Part shown: positions 30,842 through 40,186 of the stretch, in pieces
How positions within the stretch are numbered: the stretch's first letter is position 1
Layout: each line of letters starts with the position of its first letter
Assembly: GCA_902592985.1 (NCBI GenBank)
Contig: CACJGR010000001.1
Span: 124,001-188,000 of the forward strand
Length of the DNA stretch: 64,000 bases
Direction of reading: 5' to 3'
From: an uncultured Pelagibacteraceae bacterium
GTDB taxonomy: Bacteria > Pseudomonadota > Alphaproteobacteria > Pelagibacterales > Pelagibacteraceae
Program-made: the position numbers and the translations under genes
Notes under the pieces: generated by a model
Told to the model about the DNA's origin: nothing
Databases searched by the model: none
The model's input: only the letters and a program-made list of their open reading frames with translations

Positions 30842-31993
30842 ATGAGAATATTTATTAAAATTATAATTTTCTTTTGTATAACTTCAGTTTTAAACATTCA
30901 GCAAATATCAGCAGAAGAAAAAATTAAAATTGGTCTCTTAGTTCCTATAACTGGAAAAAATAGTGATATTGGCAAATCAATTATTAAATCTGTTCGACTT
31001 GCTATCAATAAAATTGATAATTCATCTATAGAAATATTTCCTAAAGATACAGCTTCAAATCCAGATATAACTTTAAGAAATGCAAAAAAACTTTATGAAA
31101 ATGGTGTTCAAATAATTATAGGACCTGTTTTTAATAAAAATTTAATTTATTTAAATGAATTACAAGATGTTACCTTCCTTTCATTAACAAATAAAGTTAT
31201 TGATAATCCAAAAAATATTATCAGTGCTGGAATCAATGCGGACTCTCAGCTTAAAACAATAATAAAATTTCAAAAATTAAATGAAATTAATAAGACAATT
31301 TTTTTAATACCTAAAGAAAATTACAAAGAAGAAATTGAAAATGCTATTAAACAATCCAAAATTAAAATTAAGGAAGTTTTTTATTATGATTCTGATCCAA
31401 CTAAACTTACAAATCAAATTGAAAAAATAACAAAATATTATCAAAGAAAACAAAATCTAGAAGACGAAATTAAAAGATTAGAAAACTCTAATGAAGTAAA
31501 TAAAGAAAAAAAAATTAAAACACTCGAAAAACGAGATACACTTGGAAAGGTTGATTTTGACTCTATCATAATTTCAGATTTTGATGAAAGTTTAAAGAGC
31601 ATCACAACATCGCTTTTGTACACGGATATTTCTCCGAAAAAAATTTATTTTATAACTTTAAATCAATGGTTTGATGAATCATTGCTTAAAGAAAAAAACT
31701 TGCAACCAATATACTTCCCATCAATTAACAAAGAAAACTATGATGTATTTATAAATACTTATTATAAAACATTTAACGAATACCCTAATCAATTGTCATT
31801 TTTAAGTTATGATTTAGTTGGATTAGTCTATTATTTGGCTCTTCAAAATAATTTGATTATTAATAAAAAAATGTTTCTGAAAAAAAATATGTTTAAAGGA
31901 AAAATGGGCGTATTTGAAGTAAAAGACAATAAAATTAATCATACTCTTAATTTCTATAAAGCTGAAGATAGCAATTTTAAAAAAATTTTTTAA
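30842..31993 (+). CDS. LpoA-like penicillin-binding protein activator (periplasmic binding fold)
   Basis: The frame is open from 30800, but the ATG at 30842 is chosen because it opens a signal peptide ('MRIFIKIIIFFCITSVLNIQ'). The mature protein has a periplasmic type-I binding fold: 'KIKIGLLVPITGKNSDIGKS', 'GVQIIIGPVFNKN', 'SFLSYDLVGLVYYLA'. Proteins of this kind beside rsmI in alphaproteobacteria are annotated as penicillin-binding protein activators. No lipobox is evident, unlike E. coli LpoA, so a plain branched-amino-acid-type binding protein remains possible. It ends overlapping the convergent rdgB by 17 bp. Confidence 0.72.
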   Translation: MRIFIKIIIFFCITSVLNIQQISAEEKIKIGLLVPITGKNSDIGKSIIKSVRLAINKIDNSSIEIFPKDTASNPDITLRNAKKLYENGVQIIIGPVFNKNLIYLNELQDVTFLSLTNKVIDNPKNIISAGINADSQLKTIIKFQKLNEINKTIFLIPKENYKEEIENAIKQSKIKIKEVFYYDSDPTKLTNQIEKITKYYQRKQNLEDEIKRLENSNEVNKEKKIKTLEKRDTLGKVDFDSIIISDFDESLKSITTSLLYTDISPKKIYFITLNQWFDESLLKEKNLQPIYFPSINKENYDVFINTYYKTFNEYPNQLSFLSYDLVGLVYYLALQNNLIINKKMFLKKNMFKGKMGVFEVKDNKINHTLNFYKAEDSNFKKIF

Positions 31994-32579
31994 TTTTCTT
32001 AAAAGCTTGAAAACGATGATCTATTTTATATTTGTCTTGAGGTCTCATTTCACCAAAAGTAAGTCTTTTACTTAATGGCTTAAAGATTGGATCATAACCA
32101 AAACCATTTTTTCCTTTTTTCTTATTTAAAATATAACCTTTTACTTTTCCAATAGAATTTACAAATTTACCATCAGGCCAATAAATAGTTAAAACACAAA
32201 TAAATCGAGCTGAAATTTTTTTATTTTTCCAATTTACATCCTTTTTATTCAATTCATTGAATACTTTATTAATTGCAATATTAAAATTTCCCTTAGGTCC
32301 TGCCCATCTAGAGGAAAAAATTCCTGGTTTTTTATGTAAAATATCAATCTCTAGTCCCGAATCATCCGCTAAACAAATCATTCTTGTTTTTTTTGAAAAA
32401 AATTTAGCCTTAATCAAAGAATTCTCTTCAAATGATTTTCCACTTTCTTTCGGGCTTCTAAGTTTAAGGTATTTAGGTGAATAAACTGTTAAATTTTTAG
32501 GCAGCAACTCCTTTATTTCTCTTAATTTTCCAGGATTATTTGTACCTACAATTAAATTAATATTTTTTTTTCGTTTCAT
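31977..32579 (-). CDS. rdgB: XTP/dITP diphosphatase (RdgB/HAM1)
   Basis: Removes non-canonical purine nucleoside triphosphates. Motifs are 'IVGTNNPGKLREIKELL' at the N-terminus, 'CLADDSGLEIDILHKKPGIF', 'SSRWAG' and 'GKNGFGYDPIFKP'. At 200 aa it is full length. It is divergent from grpE by 36 bp, a remnant of the rph-rdgB/hrcA-grpE order, though rph and hrcA are not here. Confidence 0.95.
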   Translation of the reverse strand: MKRKKNINLIVGTNNPGKLREIKELLPKNLTVYSPKYLKLRSPKESGKSFEENSLIKAKFFSKKTRMICLADDSGLEIDILHKKPGIFSSRWAGPKGNFNIAINKVFNELNKKDVNWKNKKISARFICVLTIYWPDGKFVNSIGKVKGYILNKKKGKNGFGYDPIFKPLSKRLTFGEMRPQDKYKIDHRFQAFKKIKKFF

Positions 32580-32615
32580 CTAGCAATTATCAAATTTCTT
32601 ACCATATAAGACTAC

Positions 32616-33224
32616 ATGGAAAAAGAACAAAACTTAGAGACTGAAGAAAATACAAATAAAAAAACACAACCTTCAAAGGTCTCAGAAGATAATAAAAAAC
32701 CAAAAGAAGTAGAAAAAGTTAAAATTTCTCCTGAAGATCAAATCAAAGAACTTGAAGAAAAACTTGCTAGAACACTTGCAGAAATGGAAAATCAAAGAAG
32801 AAGGTTTGAAAAAGAAAAAGATGATGCCTTTGAATATGGAGGATTTTCATTTGCAAGAGAATCTTTAAATTTAATCGACAACTTTGATCGAGCTAAACAA
32901 TCTTTAGAAAACGACGAAAAAATTAAAGGTTCAGACGCATTAAAAAAAACATTAGAACATCTTGATATAGTTAAAAAAGATTTAATTTCTATTTTTAAAA
33001 AAAATAACATTGAAGAAATAGTAGCAGTAGATAAAAAACTTGATCCAAATTTACATCAAGCGATGATGGAAATAGAAGATGATAATAAGGAGCCGGGAAC
33101 TATAGTTCAAGAAATTCAAAAAGGTTTCAAAATGAAAGACAGGTTGTTGCGTCCCTCTTTAGTGGCTGTTTCTAAAAAAACTGAAAAAAAAGGCGAAAAA
33201 AGTGAGGAAAAAAATAAGAAATAG
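32616..33224 (+). CDS. grpE: Nucleotide exchange factor GrpE
   Basis: Releases ADP from DnaK. A charged disordered N-terminus (about 45 aa rich in Glu/Lys) leads into the long dimer coiled coil ('IKELEEKLARTLAEMENQRR') and the beta domain ('EEIVAVDKKLDPNLHQAMME', 'GFKMKDRLLRPSLVAVSK'). The 202-aa length is normal. It starts a grpE-dnaK-dnaJ series; no CIRCE element is seen upstream. Confidence 0.95.
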   Translation: MEKEQNLETEENTNKKTQPSKVSEDNKKPKEVEKVKISPEDQIKELEEKLARTLAEMENQRRRFEKEKDDAFEYGGFSFARESLNLIDNFDRAKQSLENDEKIKGSDALKKTLEHLDIVKKDLISIFKKNNIEEIVAVDKKLDPNLHQAMMEIEDDNKEPGTIVQEIQKGFKMKDRLLRPSLVAVSKKTEKKGEKSEEKNKK

Positions 33225-33236
33225 TACTTACAGGTG

Positions 33237-33264
33237 CTTGTACATCAATAATTAACACTTATAT
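33237..33264 (+). promoter_or_regulatory. Candidate RpoH (sigma-32) promoter of dnaK
   Basis: CTTG at 33237-33240 and CTTATAT at 33258-33264, spaced by 17 bp, match the alphaproteobacterial sigma-32 pattern (CTTG, 17-18 bp, CYTATNT). It lies in the 57-bp gap between grpE and dnaK. Transcription would begin only about 10 bp before the dnaK ATG, just at the GAGG Shine-Dalgarno, so the leader would be very short; this lowers confidence. Confidence 0.5.
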
Positions 33265-33281
33265 GAAAAAGAGGAATTAAA

Positions 33282-35210
33282 ATGAGCAAAGTAATAGGAA
33301 TTGATTTAGGAACAACAAATTCATGTGTATCTATAATGGAGGGTACACAGGCAAAAGTTTTAGAAAATGCTGAAGGAGCAAGAACAACTCCTTCTGTTGT
33401 AGCATTTACTGATACCGATGAAAAATTGATTGGTCAACCAGCTAAAAGACAGGCTGTAACAAATCCTGAAAATACAATTTTCGCCGTTAAAAGATTAATT
33501 GGAAGAAATTTCGAAGATCCCACAGTAAAAAAAGATATTGAGTCTGCCCCTTTTAAAATAATTAATTCAGAAAAAGGTGATGCTTGGATTGAAACAAAAG
33601 GAAAAAAATATTCACCATCCCAAATTTCTGCTTTTATACTTCAAAAGATGAAAGAAACAGCAGAAAAGTATTTAGGTCAAGAAGTTACAAAAGCAGTTAT
33701 TACCGTTCCAGCATATTTTAACGACGCTCAAAGACAAGCAACAAAAGATGCAGGTAAAATTGCCGGTTTAGAAGTTTTGAGAATTATAAATGAACCAACT
33801 GCCGCTTCTTTAGCTTATGGACTAGATAAAAAGGCAAATAAAAAAATTGCTGTATATGATTTAGGAGGAGGAACATTTGATGTTTCAATTCTTGAATTAG
33901 GTGATGGAGTATTTGAAGTTAAATCAACTAATGGAGATACTTTTTTAGGTGGTGAAGATTTTGACAATACTATAGTTGATTACTTAGTTAGTGAATTTAA
34001 AAAAGATAATGGTGTAGATTTAAAAACAGACAAATTAGCTCTACAAAGATTAAAAGAAGCTGCTGAAAAAGCTAAGATAGAATTATCTTCTGCTACTCAA
34101 ACTGAAATTAATTTACCTTTTATTACGGCTGATAAAACTGGTCCTAAACATATCAATTTAAAAATGACTAGAGCGAAATTAGAAGCTTTGGTGGAAGATT
34201 TAATTGCAAGAACAATACCTCCGTGCAAAACTGCATTAAAAGATGCAGGTTTAGCTGCTGGTGAAATTAATGAAGTTATAATGGTTGGTGGTATGACTAG
34301 AATGCCAAAAGTTATTGAGCAAGTTAAAAATTTCTTTGGAAAAGATCCAAATAAGAGTGTTAACCCTGATGAAGTTGTTGCTATGGGAGCTGCAATACAG
34401 GCGGGGGTTCTTCAAGGTGATGTTAAAGATGTACTTCTTCTTGATGTTACTCCTTTATCACTTGGAATTGAAACTTTAGGAGGTGTATCAACAAGATTAA
34501 TCGATAAAAATACAACAATACCAACTAAAAAAAGTCAAGTTTTCTCAACAGCTGAAGACAATCAACCCGCTGTATCAATAAGAGTTTTACAGGGAGAAAG
34601 AGAAATGGCATCTGATAATAAATTGCTTGGAAATTTTGAATTGGTTGGAATTGCTCCGGCTCCAAGAGGAGTTCCTCAAATTGAAGTAACCTTTGACATT
34701 GATGCAAATGGAATAGTTAATGTTTCAGCCAAAGATAAAGGAACCGGAAAAGAACAAAAAATTCAAATTCAAGCCTCTGGTGGTTTAAGTGAAGAAGAAA
34801 TTAACAAAATGGTTAAAGATGCTGAGGCAAATAAAGAAACTGATAAGAAAAAAAGAGAGTCAGTTGATGCAAGAAATCAAGCTGATACTCTATTACATTC
34901 TACTGAAAAAAATCTAAAAGAACATGGTGGTAAAGTTTCTGAAGCTGATAAAAAAACCATAGAAACATCAGCTGCAAATTTAAGAAATGCTCTTAAAGGA
35001 ACTGATTTAGAAGAAATTAAAAAGAAAACTCAAGATTTAGTACAATCTTCTATGAAATTAGGCGAAGCAGTCTACAAATCTCAACAAAAAGATGCAAAAC
35101 CTGATGCTTCTAAAGGTGATGCTAAAAAAGATAAAGGAAAAAAAGACGATAATGTTGTTGATGCAGACTTTGAAGAAGTAAAAGACGAAAATAAAGAAAA
35201 AAGCGCTTAA
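33282..35210 (+). CDS. dnaK: Chaperone DnaK (Hsp70)
   Basis: ATP-driven chaperone that binds exposed hydrophobic peptides. The nucleotide domain begins '[18 protein letters not shown]', with '[19 protein letters not shown]' and '[16 protein letters not shown]'. The interdomain linker appears as '[19 protein letters not shown]', and the acidic C-terminal tail closes the 642-aa protein. Preceded by a GAGG ribosome site and a candidate heat-shock promoter. dnaJ follows after 30 bp. Confidence 0.98.
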   Translation: MSKVIGIDLGTTNSCVSIMEGTQAKVLENAEGARTTPSVVAFTDTDEKLIGQPAKRQAVTNPENTIFAVKRLIGRNFEDPTVKKDIESAPFKIINSEKGDAWIETKGKKYSPSQISAFILQKMKETAEKYLGQEVTKAVITVPAYFNDAQRQATKDAGKIAGLEVLRIINEPTAASLAYGLDKKANKKIAVYDLGGGTFDVSILELGDGVFEVKSTNGDTFLGGEDFDNTIVDYLVSEFKKDNGVDLKTDKLALQRLKEAAEKAKIELSSATQTEINLPFITADKTGPKHINLKMTRAKLEALVEDLIARTIPPCKTALKDAGLAAGEINEVIMVGGMTRMPKVIEQVKNFFGKDPNKSVNPDEVVAMGAAIQAGVLQGDVKDVLLLDVTPLSLGIETLGGVSTRLIDKNTTIPTKKSQVFSTAEDNQPAVSIRVLQGEREMASDNKLLGNFELVGIAPAPRGVPQIEVTFDIDANGIVNVSAKDKGTGKEQKIQIQASGGLSEEEINKMVKDAEANKETDKKKRESVDARNQADTLLHSTEKNLKEHGGKVSEADKKTIETSAANLRNALKGTDLEEIKKKTQDLVQSSMKLGEAVYKSQQKDAKPDASKGDAKKDKGKKDDNVVDADFEEVKDENKEKSA

Positions 35211-35240
35211 GACTAACAACTTGTTTGTCTTTGACTAGTT

Positions 35241-36371
35241 ATGTCAAAAAGAGATTACTATGATGTCTTGGGTGTTCAAAAAAATTCATCTCCAGAACAA
35301 ATAAAAGCAGCATATAGAAAATTAGCTGTAAAGCATCATCCTGATAAAAACCCAGGAGACAAATCTTCAGAAGAAAAGTTTAAAGAAGCCAGCGAAGCAT
35401 ATCACGTTCTTTCTGATAAAGAGAGAAAGCAGAATTATGATAATTTTGGCCATGCTGCATTTGAAAATGGAGCTGGTGGTAGAGGTGGTTTTGGAAATTT
35501 TGATTTTTCAAGTCATTTTTCAGATATTTTTGAAGATTTCTTTGGTGATTTTGGTGGCACTGGCAGAGGAAGAAGAAGTAGAAAATCAAATTTTAGAGGA
35601 TCAGATCTTAGATATGATTTATCAATTACATTGGAAGAAGCTTATAATGGAAAAAAACAAGACATAAAATTTTCTACATCGGAAAAATGCAATACCTGTA
35701 GTGGAAGTGGTTCTAAACCAGGGCATGATGCAGGTTCGTGCTCAATGTGTGCAGGCCATGGACAAATAAGATCTAATCAAGGTTTCTTCACAGTTCAACA
35801 AACATGCCCTCAATGTTCTGGAACTGGAGAAGAAATTACTAATCCATGCAATAGTTGTGGTGGACAAGGTAAAAAACAAGCTTCGAAAAGATTGTCAGTA
35901 ACTATTCCCAAAGGTGTGGATGATGGAACGAGAATAAGATTGGCTGGCAAAGGTGAAGCAGGTTCTAGAGGTGCAGGTAGCGGAGATTTATATTTGTTTA
36001 TAAATGTTTATTCACACGATTTATTTAAAAGATCAGATGAAAATTTATTTTTTGAGTACCCTGTATCTATTGCAGACGCTGCTTTAGGAACCTCTTTAGA
36101 AATACCTACAATAGATGGTGCAAAGGCTAAAATTAAAATACCTGCTGGAACACAAAGTGGAAAACAATTTAGGCTGAAAGGTAAAGGTATGCCATACATG
36201 AGAGGTAGTGGAAATGGTGATCTTTATGTTCAAATAAATACAGAAGTTCCTGTATCACTTAATAAAGAACAAAAAGAATTGCTTGAAAAATTTAGAAAAA
36301 TTGAAAACGAAAAATCAAATCCAAGTATTAAAAAATTCTTTCAAAAAGCAAAGAGTTTCTGGAAAAACTAA
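35241..36371 (+). CDS. dnaJ: Chaperone DnaJ (Hsp40)
   Basis: Stimulates DnaK ATPase and delivers clients. The J domain holds the HPD motif in '[18 protein letters not shown]', then a Gly/Phe-rich stretch (about residues 75-115) and four zinc-finger CxxCxGxG units ('CNTCSGSGS', 'CSMCAGHGQ', 'CPQCSGTGE', 'CNSCGGQGK'). At 376 aa it is complete. It shares the grpE-dnaK direction. Confidence 0.97.
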   Translation: MSKRDYYDVLGVQKNSSPEQIKAAYRKLAVKHHPDKNPGDKSSEEKFKEASEAYHVLSDKERKQNYDNFGHAAFENGAGGRGGFGNFDFSSHFSDIFEDFFGDFGGTGRGRRSRKSNFRGSDLRYDLSITLEEAYNGKKQDIKFSTSEKCNTCSGSGSKPGHDAGSCSMCAGHGQIRSNQGFFTVQQTCPQCSGTGEEITNPCNSCGGQGKKQASKRLSVTIPKGVDDGTRIRLAGKGEAGSRGAGSGDLYLFINVYSHDLFKRSDENLFFEYPVSIADAALGTSLEIPTIDGAKAKIKIPAGTQSGKQFRLKGKGMPYMRGSGNGDLYVQINTEVPVSLNKEQKELLEKFRKIENEKSNPSIKKFFQKAKSFWKN

Positions 36372-36395
36372 ACAAAATTAATATAATGGTAATTA

Positions 36396-36563
36396 ATGGA
36401 ATTAGAACAAATCGTTCCAGCAATATTTTTGATTGCTGTTCTAGTATCGGTGCTCCCCACTTTCTTGAGAACTAATTCAAAATTAAAGCAGTTTTTAATT
36501 AATTTATCTATTTGGGCTATAATTGTTTTAGTTGTTATGATAGTTTTATATTTCATCATTTAA
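36396..36563 (+). CDS. Small two-helix membrane protein, unknown function
   Basis: A 55-aa open frame fills the gap between dnaJ and dapB. It encodes an acidic start ('MELEQIVPAIF'), a first hydrophobic helix, a basic loop ('LRTNSKLKQ') and a second helix ending 'VLVVMIVLYFII'. Its TAA is immediately followed by the dapB ATG, which supports real translation and coupling. I do not recognise the family. The positive loop between two helices predicts the loop in the cytoplasm. Confidence 0.65.
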   Translation: MELEQIVPAIFLIAVLVSVLPTFLRTNSKLKQFLINLSIWAIIVLVVMIVLYFII

Positions 36564-37340
36564 ATGAAAAAAATTAATTTAGCTATTACCGGATGTATGG
36601 GAAGAATGGGTCAACAACTCATTAAATCTTCTAAATCTGATAAAAACTTTAGATTAATTGCTCTTACAGAAAATAGAATAATTAATAAAAAAATTAGTGG
36701 AATTAGACCTGATTTAAATACTGAAAATGCATTTAAAAAAGCTAATATAATAATAGATTTTACTATTCCAAAATGTACCTTAGAAGTGCTTAAAATTGCA
36801 TCTAGACTAAAAAAAAGAGTGGTTATTGGCACAACGGGTTTTTCTAAAAAAGAAGAAAATTTAATAAAAAAATATTCTAGAAAAATACCTATTCTTAAAG
36901 CTGGTAATATGAGTCTAGGAATAAACTTGTTGATGTATTTAACTGAAATTGCTTCAAAATCACTTGGAAATAATTTTTTAGGTAAAGTTTTTGAAGTACA
37001 TCATAGACATAAAAAAGATTACCCATCAGGCACAGCCTTAATGCTTGGAAAAGGTATTGCGGTTGGAAAAAATAAAGATTTTTATAAATTACTAGGAAAA
37101 AAATATTTAAATAAAAAAAATTTTCCTTACAGCAAAAAAATTAATTTTAATTCAATTAGAAAAGGTGAAATCATAGGAAATCATAAAGTTCATTTTTCAA
37201 GTGGAAAAGAAACTATTACTTTAGATCATGAAGCATTTGATAGAGCTCTTTACTCTGAAGGTGCATTTACTGCAGCCAGATGGTTAATGAACAGAAAACC
37301 TGGTCTTTATTCGATGAGAAACGTTTTGAATTTCAAATAA
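36564..37340 (+). CDS. dapB: 4-hydroxy-tetrahydrodipicolinate reductase
   Basis: Reduces hydroxy-tetrahydrodipicolinate in lysine and diaminopimelate synthesis. The N-terminal nucleotide motif is 'ITGCMGRMGQQLIKSS', with 'VVIGTTGFSKKE' and the substrate motif 'EVHHRHKKDYPSGTALMLGK'. At 258 aa it is full length. All of its arginines use AGA, contrasting with the hydrolase gene that follows. Confidence 0.96.
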   Translation: MKKINLAITGCMGRMGQQLIKSSKSDKNFRLIALTENRIINKKISGIRPDLNTENAFKKANIIIDFTIPKCTLEVLKIASRLKKRVVIGTTGFSKKEENLIKKYSRKIPILKAGNMSLGINLLMYLTEIASKSLGNNFLGKVFEVHHRHKKDYPSGTALMLGKGIAVGKNKDFYKLLGKKYLNKKNFPYSKKINFNSIRKGEIIGNHKVHFSSGKETITLDHEAFDRALYSEGAFTAARWLMNRKPGLYSMRNVLNFK

Positions 37341-37360
37341 ATTTTAAATAAGCTAATAGT

Positions 37361-38473
37361 ATGAAAAAAATACTATTATTCACATTTTTATTATCTATTA
37401 ATTTTAGTACAACAATTTTTGCTAAAGAATGGAAAGGCAAAGGAGAAAGAATTGAGTTTTCTTCAATGCCTACAATCACTATAAGAGACTTTTTAGAAGG
37501 GAATAAGCCCAATAGAGAAATAACAATTTGGGGAACATTAAATTTTCCAGATAATGCATCTAACAAAAATGTTCCAGTAGTAGTTATACTACATGGTGGT
37601 GGTGGAATTACTGAAATTGAAGAACATTGGATTAATGTATTTAATACTATGGGTCTTGCAACTTTTATGGTGGATAGTAATTCAGCGCGCAAAAAATGTA
37701 AAAAAGATAATGGTTTTAAAAAAGCTGTTCCTTTTTGTAATGCTATAAATCGTGGAATGAATAGAATTATAGATGGTTATGGTGCACTAGCACTTTTATC
37801 AAAACATCCTCGTATAAATCCAAAACGTATTGGTTGTTTAGGAATTTCACTTGGAGCTAGAGGATGTCTGTATTTAAATGTTAAACGATTTCAAAAAATG
37901 TGGGGAACGCCTGGTATAGAATTTACGGCAAGTGTTCCAATGTATCCACCATGCAATGTTATTTTCAAAGAAGATGATGAAATAACAAATACGGCAATTC
38001 GTATTCATGTAGGTGAGAAGGATACATATTTTCCAGTAGAATCATGCATAAATTATGTTGAACGCCTTAAAGCAAAAGGAAAAGATGTAAATATTAAAGT
38101 TTATCCAGGGACTCATCATAGTTTTGAAAAAAAAATTGGTGGTAAACAAACTATTAAAATTCAAGGTCATAATGACGGAAGATGTTATTATGAAGAAAAT
38201 ACTTCGCTGCCCGTTGCAGAAATGGCTGCAGATGACGTTGCTATAATATCCCAAATTGGTTTTAGCGAATGGTATGTCAGCGCAACAAAAAAAGATAAAA
38301 AAAAGGTTTTTAAAAGACTTAAAATGCGTCACAAAATTGGATGGAGAATTCCACAAATATGGCATGACAGAAGTTGTATAAGTAAATTAAATACATTGGC
38401 ATACAATAAAAAATCATCAGATGAAGCCAAAAAACTTGTAATTGAATTTTTTAATTCTACATTAAAACAATAA
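37361..38473 (+). CDS. Exported alpha/beta hydrolase (dienelactone hydrolase-like)
   Basis: A 370-aa protein with a signal peptide ('ILLFTFLLSINFSTTIFA') and an alpha/beta-hydrolase core: oxyanion-type 'VVILHGGGGITEIEEH', nucleophile Ser in 'LGISLGARGC', Asp in 'HVGEKDTYFPVES' and His in 'YPGTHHSFEKK'. It resembles periplasmic dienelactone hydrolase-family proteins; the substrate is unknown. About 8 of 18 arginines use CGN codons while dapB next to it uses none, so recent transfer is likely. A C-terminal extension of about 100 aa past the His is unassigned. Confidence 0.8.
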   Translation: MKKILLFTFLLSINFSTTIFAKEWKGKGERIEFSSMPTITIRDFLEGNKPNREITIWGTLNFPDNASNKNVPVVVILHGGGGITEIEEHWINVFNTMGLATFMVDSNSARKKCKKDNGFKKAVPFCNAINRGMNRIIDGYGALALLSKHPRINPKRIGCLGISLGARGCLYLNVKRFQKMWGTPGIEFTASVPMYPPCNVIFKEDDEITNTAIRIHVGEKDTYFPVESCINYVERLKAKGKDVNIKVYPGTHHSFEKKIGGKQTIKIQGHNDGRCYYEENTSLPVAEMAADDVAIISQIGFSEWYVSATKKDKKKVFKRLKMRHKIGWRIPQIWHDRSCISKLNTLAYNKKSSDEAKKLVIEFFNSTLKQ

Positions 38474-38520
38474 GTTAAAAAAAATTTTAGGAATTTTGAT
38501 TGTATGTTTGTTGTGCTGAA

Positions 38521-39156
38521 ATGAAATCTGGAGAAATAAATTCTCTATTTAAGAATTTAAGCAAAGCTATAAAGAATCCTAAAAGTGATCTTAAATACAA
38601 AAATAAATTTACCCTTTTAGTATCAGTTGTTCTTTCAGCTCAGTGCACTGATGTTAACGTTAATAATGTCACTAAAAGTATTTATCCAAAATACAATAAG
38701 CCTGAACATTTTATTAAATTGGGACGGAAAAAAATTGAAAAATTAATCAAAAGTATTGGTCTTTTTAGAAACAAAGCTAAAAGTGTTTATTTATTATCAA
38801 AGCAATTAATCGAAAAACATGATGGAAAAGTTCCAAATAATTTTGAAGATTTATATGCTTTACCAGGAGTTGGAAGAAAAACTGCAAGTGTTGTATTAAA
38901 TGAAGGTTTTGGATTGCCTACAATTGCAGTGGATACACATGTGTTTAGAGTTAGCAATAGAACAGGTTTAGCCTACGGAAAAAATCCTGATGAAGTTCAA
39001 AAAAAATTGTATGAAGTAGTTCCTAAAAAATACTTAAAAAAAGCTGGTCATACTATATTGCTTCATGGAAGATACACTTGCAAAGCAAGGGCACCTTCAT
39101 GTAAGACATGTGTAATAATCAAATATTGTAAATACAACAGCAAGGAACTTAGATGA
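38521..39156 (+). CDS. nth: Endonuclease III
   Basis: A DNA glycosylase/AP lyase that removes oxidised pyrimidines. The helix-hairpin-helix is 'LPGVGRKTASVVLNEGFG', the catalytic Asp is in 'IAVDTHVFRVSNR', and the C-terminal [4Fe-4S] ligands follow the Cys-x6-Cys-x2-Cys-x5-Cys spacing ('CKARAPSCKTCVIIKYC'). The frame extends to a TTG at 38500; the ATG at 38521 fits the usual 211-aa length. It overlaps the next gene by 4 bp. Confidence 0.95.
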   Translation: MKSGEINSLFKNLSKAIKNPKSDLKYKNKFTLLVSVVLSAQCTDVNVNNVTKSIYPKYNKPEHFIKLGRKKIEKLIKSIGLFRNKAKSVYLLSKQLIEKHDGKVPNNFEDLYALPGVGRKTASVVLNEGFGLPTIAVDTHVFRVSNRTGLAYGKNPDEVQKKLYEVVPKKYLKKAGHTILLHGRYTCKARAPSCKTCVIIKYCKYNSKELR

Positions 39157-40082
39157 AAATATTAGGAATTGGAAACGCAATAGTAGATGTAATTTGTAAA
39201 GTAGAAAACAACTTTATAACTGATAATGGTTTAACTAAAAGCACAATGAAACTTGTGGATGAAGCTGAATTTAAAAAATTATTATCCAGCTTAAAAATTG
39301 AAGAAACGGTATCTGGTGGATCTGTTGCAAATTCTATCGTAGGACTATCTCAACTAGGTAATAAAGTAGGATTTATTGGCAAAGTAAATGAAGATGATCT
39401 TGGTGGTAAATATGAAGATGGATTAAAAAAAGAAAATGTAGAATATTTTTATTCGAAAAAAAAAGAAGAATTGCCAACCGGAACTTGTTTAATATTAATT
39501 ACTCCAGACTCTGAAAGAACTATGTGTACATTTCTTGGTATAGCAGGAAAAATAAATGAAAATGATGTTGATGTTAATGCTGTTAAAAATAGTGAAATTA
39601 CATTTTTAGAAGGATATTTGTGGGATGAGGGTGATCCTAAAAAAGCTTTTAATAAAGCAATTCAAAACTCAAATAAAGCGGCAATGTCATTATCAGATTT
39701 ATTTTGTGTAGAAAGACATAAACTTCATTTTTTAGATCTGGTTAAAAATAAATTAGATATTATTTTTGCCAATGAACAAGAAGCTCTATCTTTAATTGAC
39801 TCAAAAAATTTTGATGAAGTAATTTCATTTGGCAAACAGCTCGGAAAACTAATTGTTATTACTCGTGGAGAAAAAGGAAGTATAGCAATTCAAAAAAATG
39901 AAGTAGTTGAATGTGCTAGCAAAAAAAATTTAAAAATTATTGATTTAACAGGAGCTGGCGACCTTTTTGCAGCAGGTTTTTTGCATGGTCATGTTAACAA
40001 TTTATCTTTGAAGGAAAGCCTTGAAAAAAGCACTGAGATGTCATCTAAAATCATTCAAAAAATTGGAGCAAGATTAAATTAA
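39153..40082 (+). CDS. PfkB family sugar/nucleoside kinase (adenosine kinase-like)
   Basis: A ribokinase-fold kinase of 309 aa. N-terminal 'GIGNAIVDVICKVE' and 'VSGGSVANSIVGLSQLGNKV' match adenosine kinase-like members, and the catalytic Asp/anion hole is 'DLTGAGDLFAAGFLHG'. In alphaproteobacteria such proteins are annotated as adenosine kinase, but substrate cannot be fixed from sequence. The start is coupled to the nth stop (ATGA). Its last bases overlap the stop of a small - strand ORF. Confidence 0.87.
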   Translation: MKILGIGNAIVDVICKVENNFITDNGLTKSTMKLVDEAEFKKLLSSLKIEETVSGGSVANSIVGLSQLGNKVGFIGKVNEDDLGGKYEDGLKKENVEYFYSKKKEELPTGTCLILITPDSERTMCTFLGIAGKINENDVDVNAVKNSEITFLEGYLWDEGDPKKAFNKAIQNSNKAAMSLSDLFCVERHKLHFLDLVKNKLDIIFANEQEALSLIDSKNFDEVISFGKQLGKLIVITRGEKGSIAIQKNEVVECASKKNLKIIDLTGAGDLFAAGFLHGHVNNLSLKESLEKSTEMSSKIIQKIGARLN

Positions 40083-40186
40083 CTTTTTTTCCTTTTAAAA
40101 CTTCCTTTTCCTTTTTTTGGTTTAACTATTCTAGATCGGTACTTAGGAGATCTTAAATTCTTTGCAATTAAATTTTTTTTTTTCAT
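40079..40186 (-). CDS. ArfA-like 35-aa basic peptide
   Basis: A 35-codon frame whose ATG overlaps the stop of the winged-helix gene (ATGA), so it is probably translated by coupling. The residues 'LRSPKYRSRIVKPKKGKGSF' followed by 'KRKK' align with the core of ArfA, the alternative ribosome-rescue factor (E. coli has a '[21 protein letters not shown]' core). ArfA recruits RF2 to ribosomes stalled without a stop codon. It is shorter than E. coli ArfA and ends at a normal TAA. The ATG is followed by 11 A. Homology over so short a span is tentative. Confidence 0.5.
   Translation of the reverse strand: MKKKNLIAKNLRSPKYRSRIVKPKKGKGSFKRKKS

Noticed and set aside
32580-33281. CIRCE/HrcA element in front of grpE or dnaK
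   Set aside because: No TTAGCACTC-N9-GAGTGCTAA sequence found, and hrcA is absent locally.
38500-38520. TTG start adding seven residues to nth
   Set aside because: The added residues are not typical of endonuclease III and the ATG at 38521 gives the usual N-terminus.
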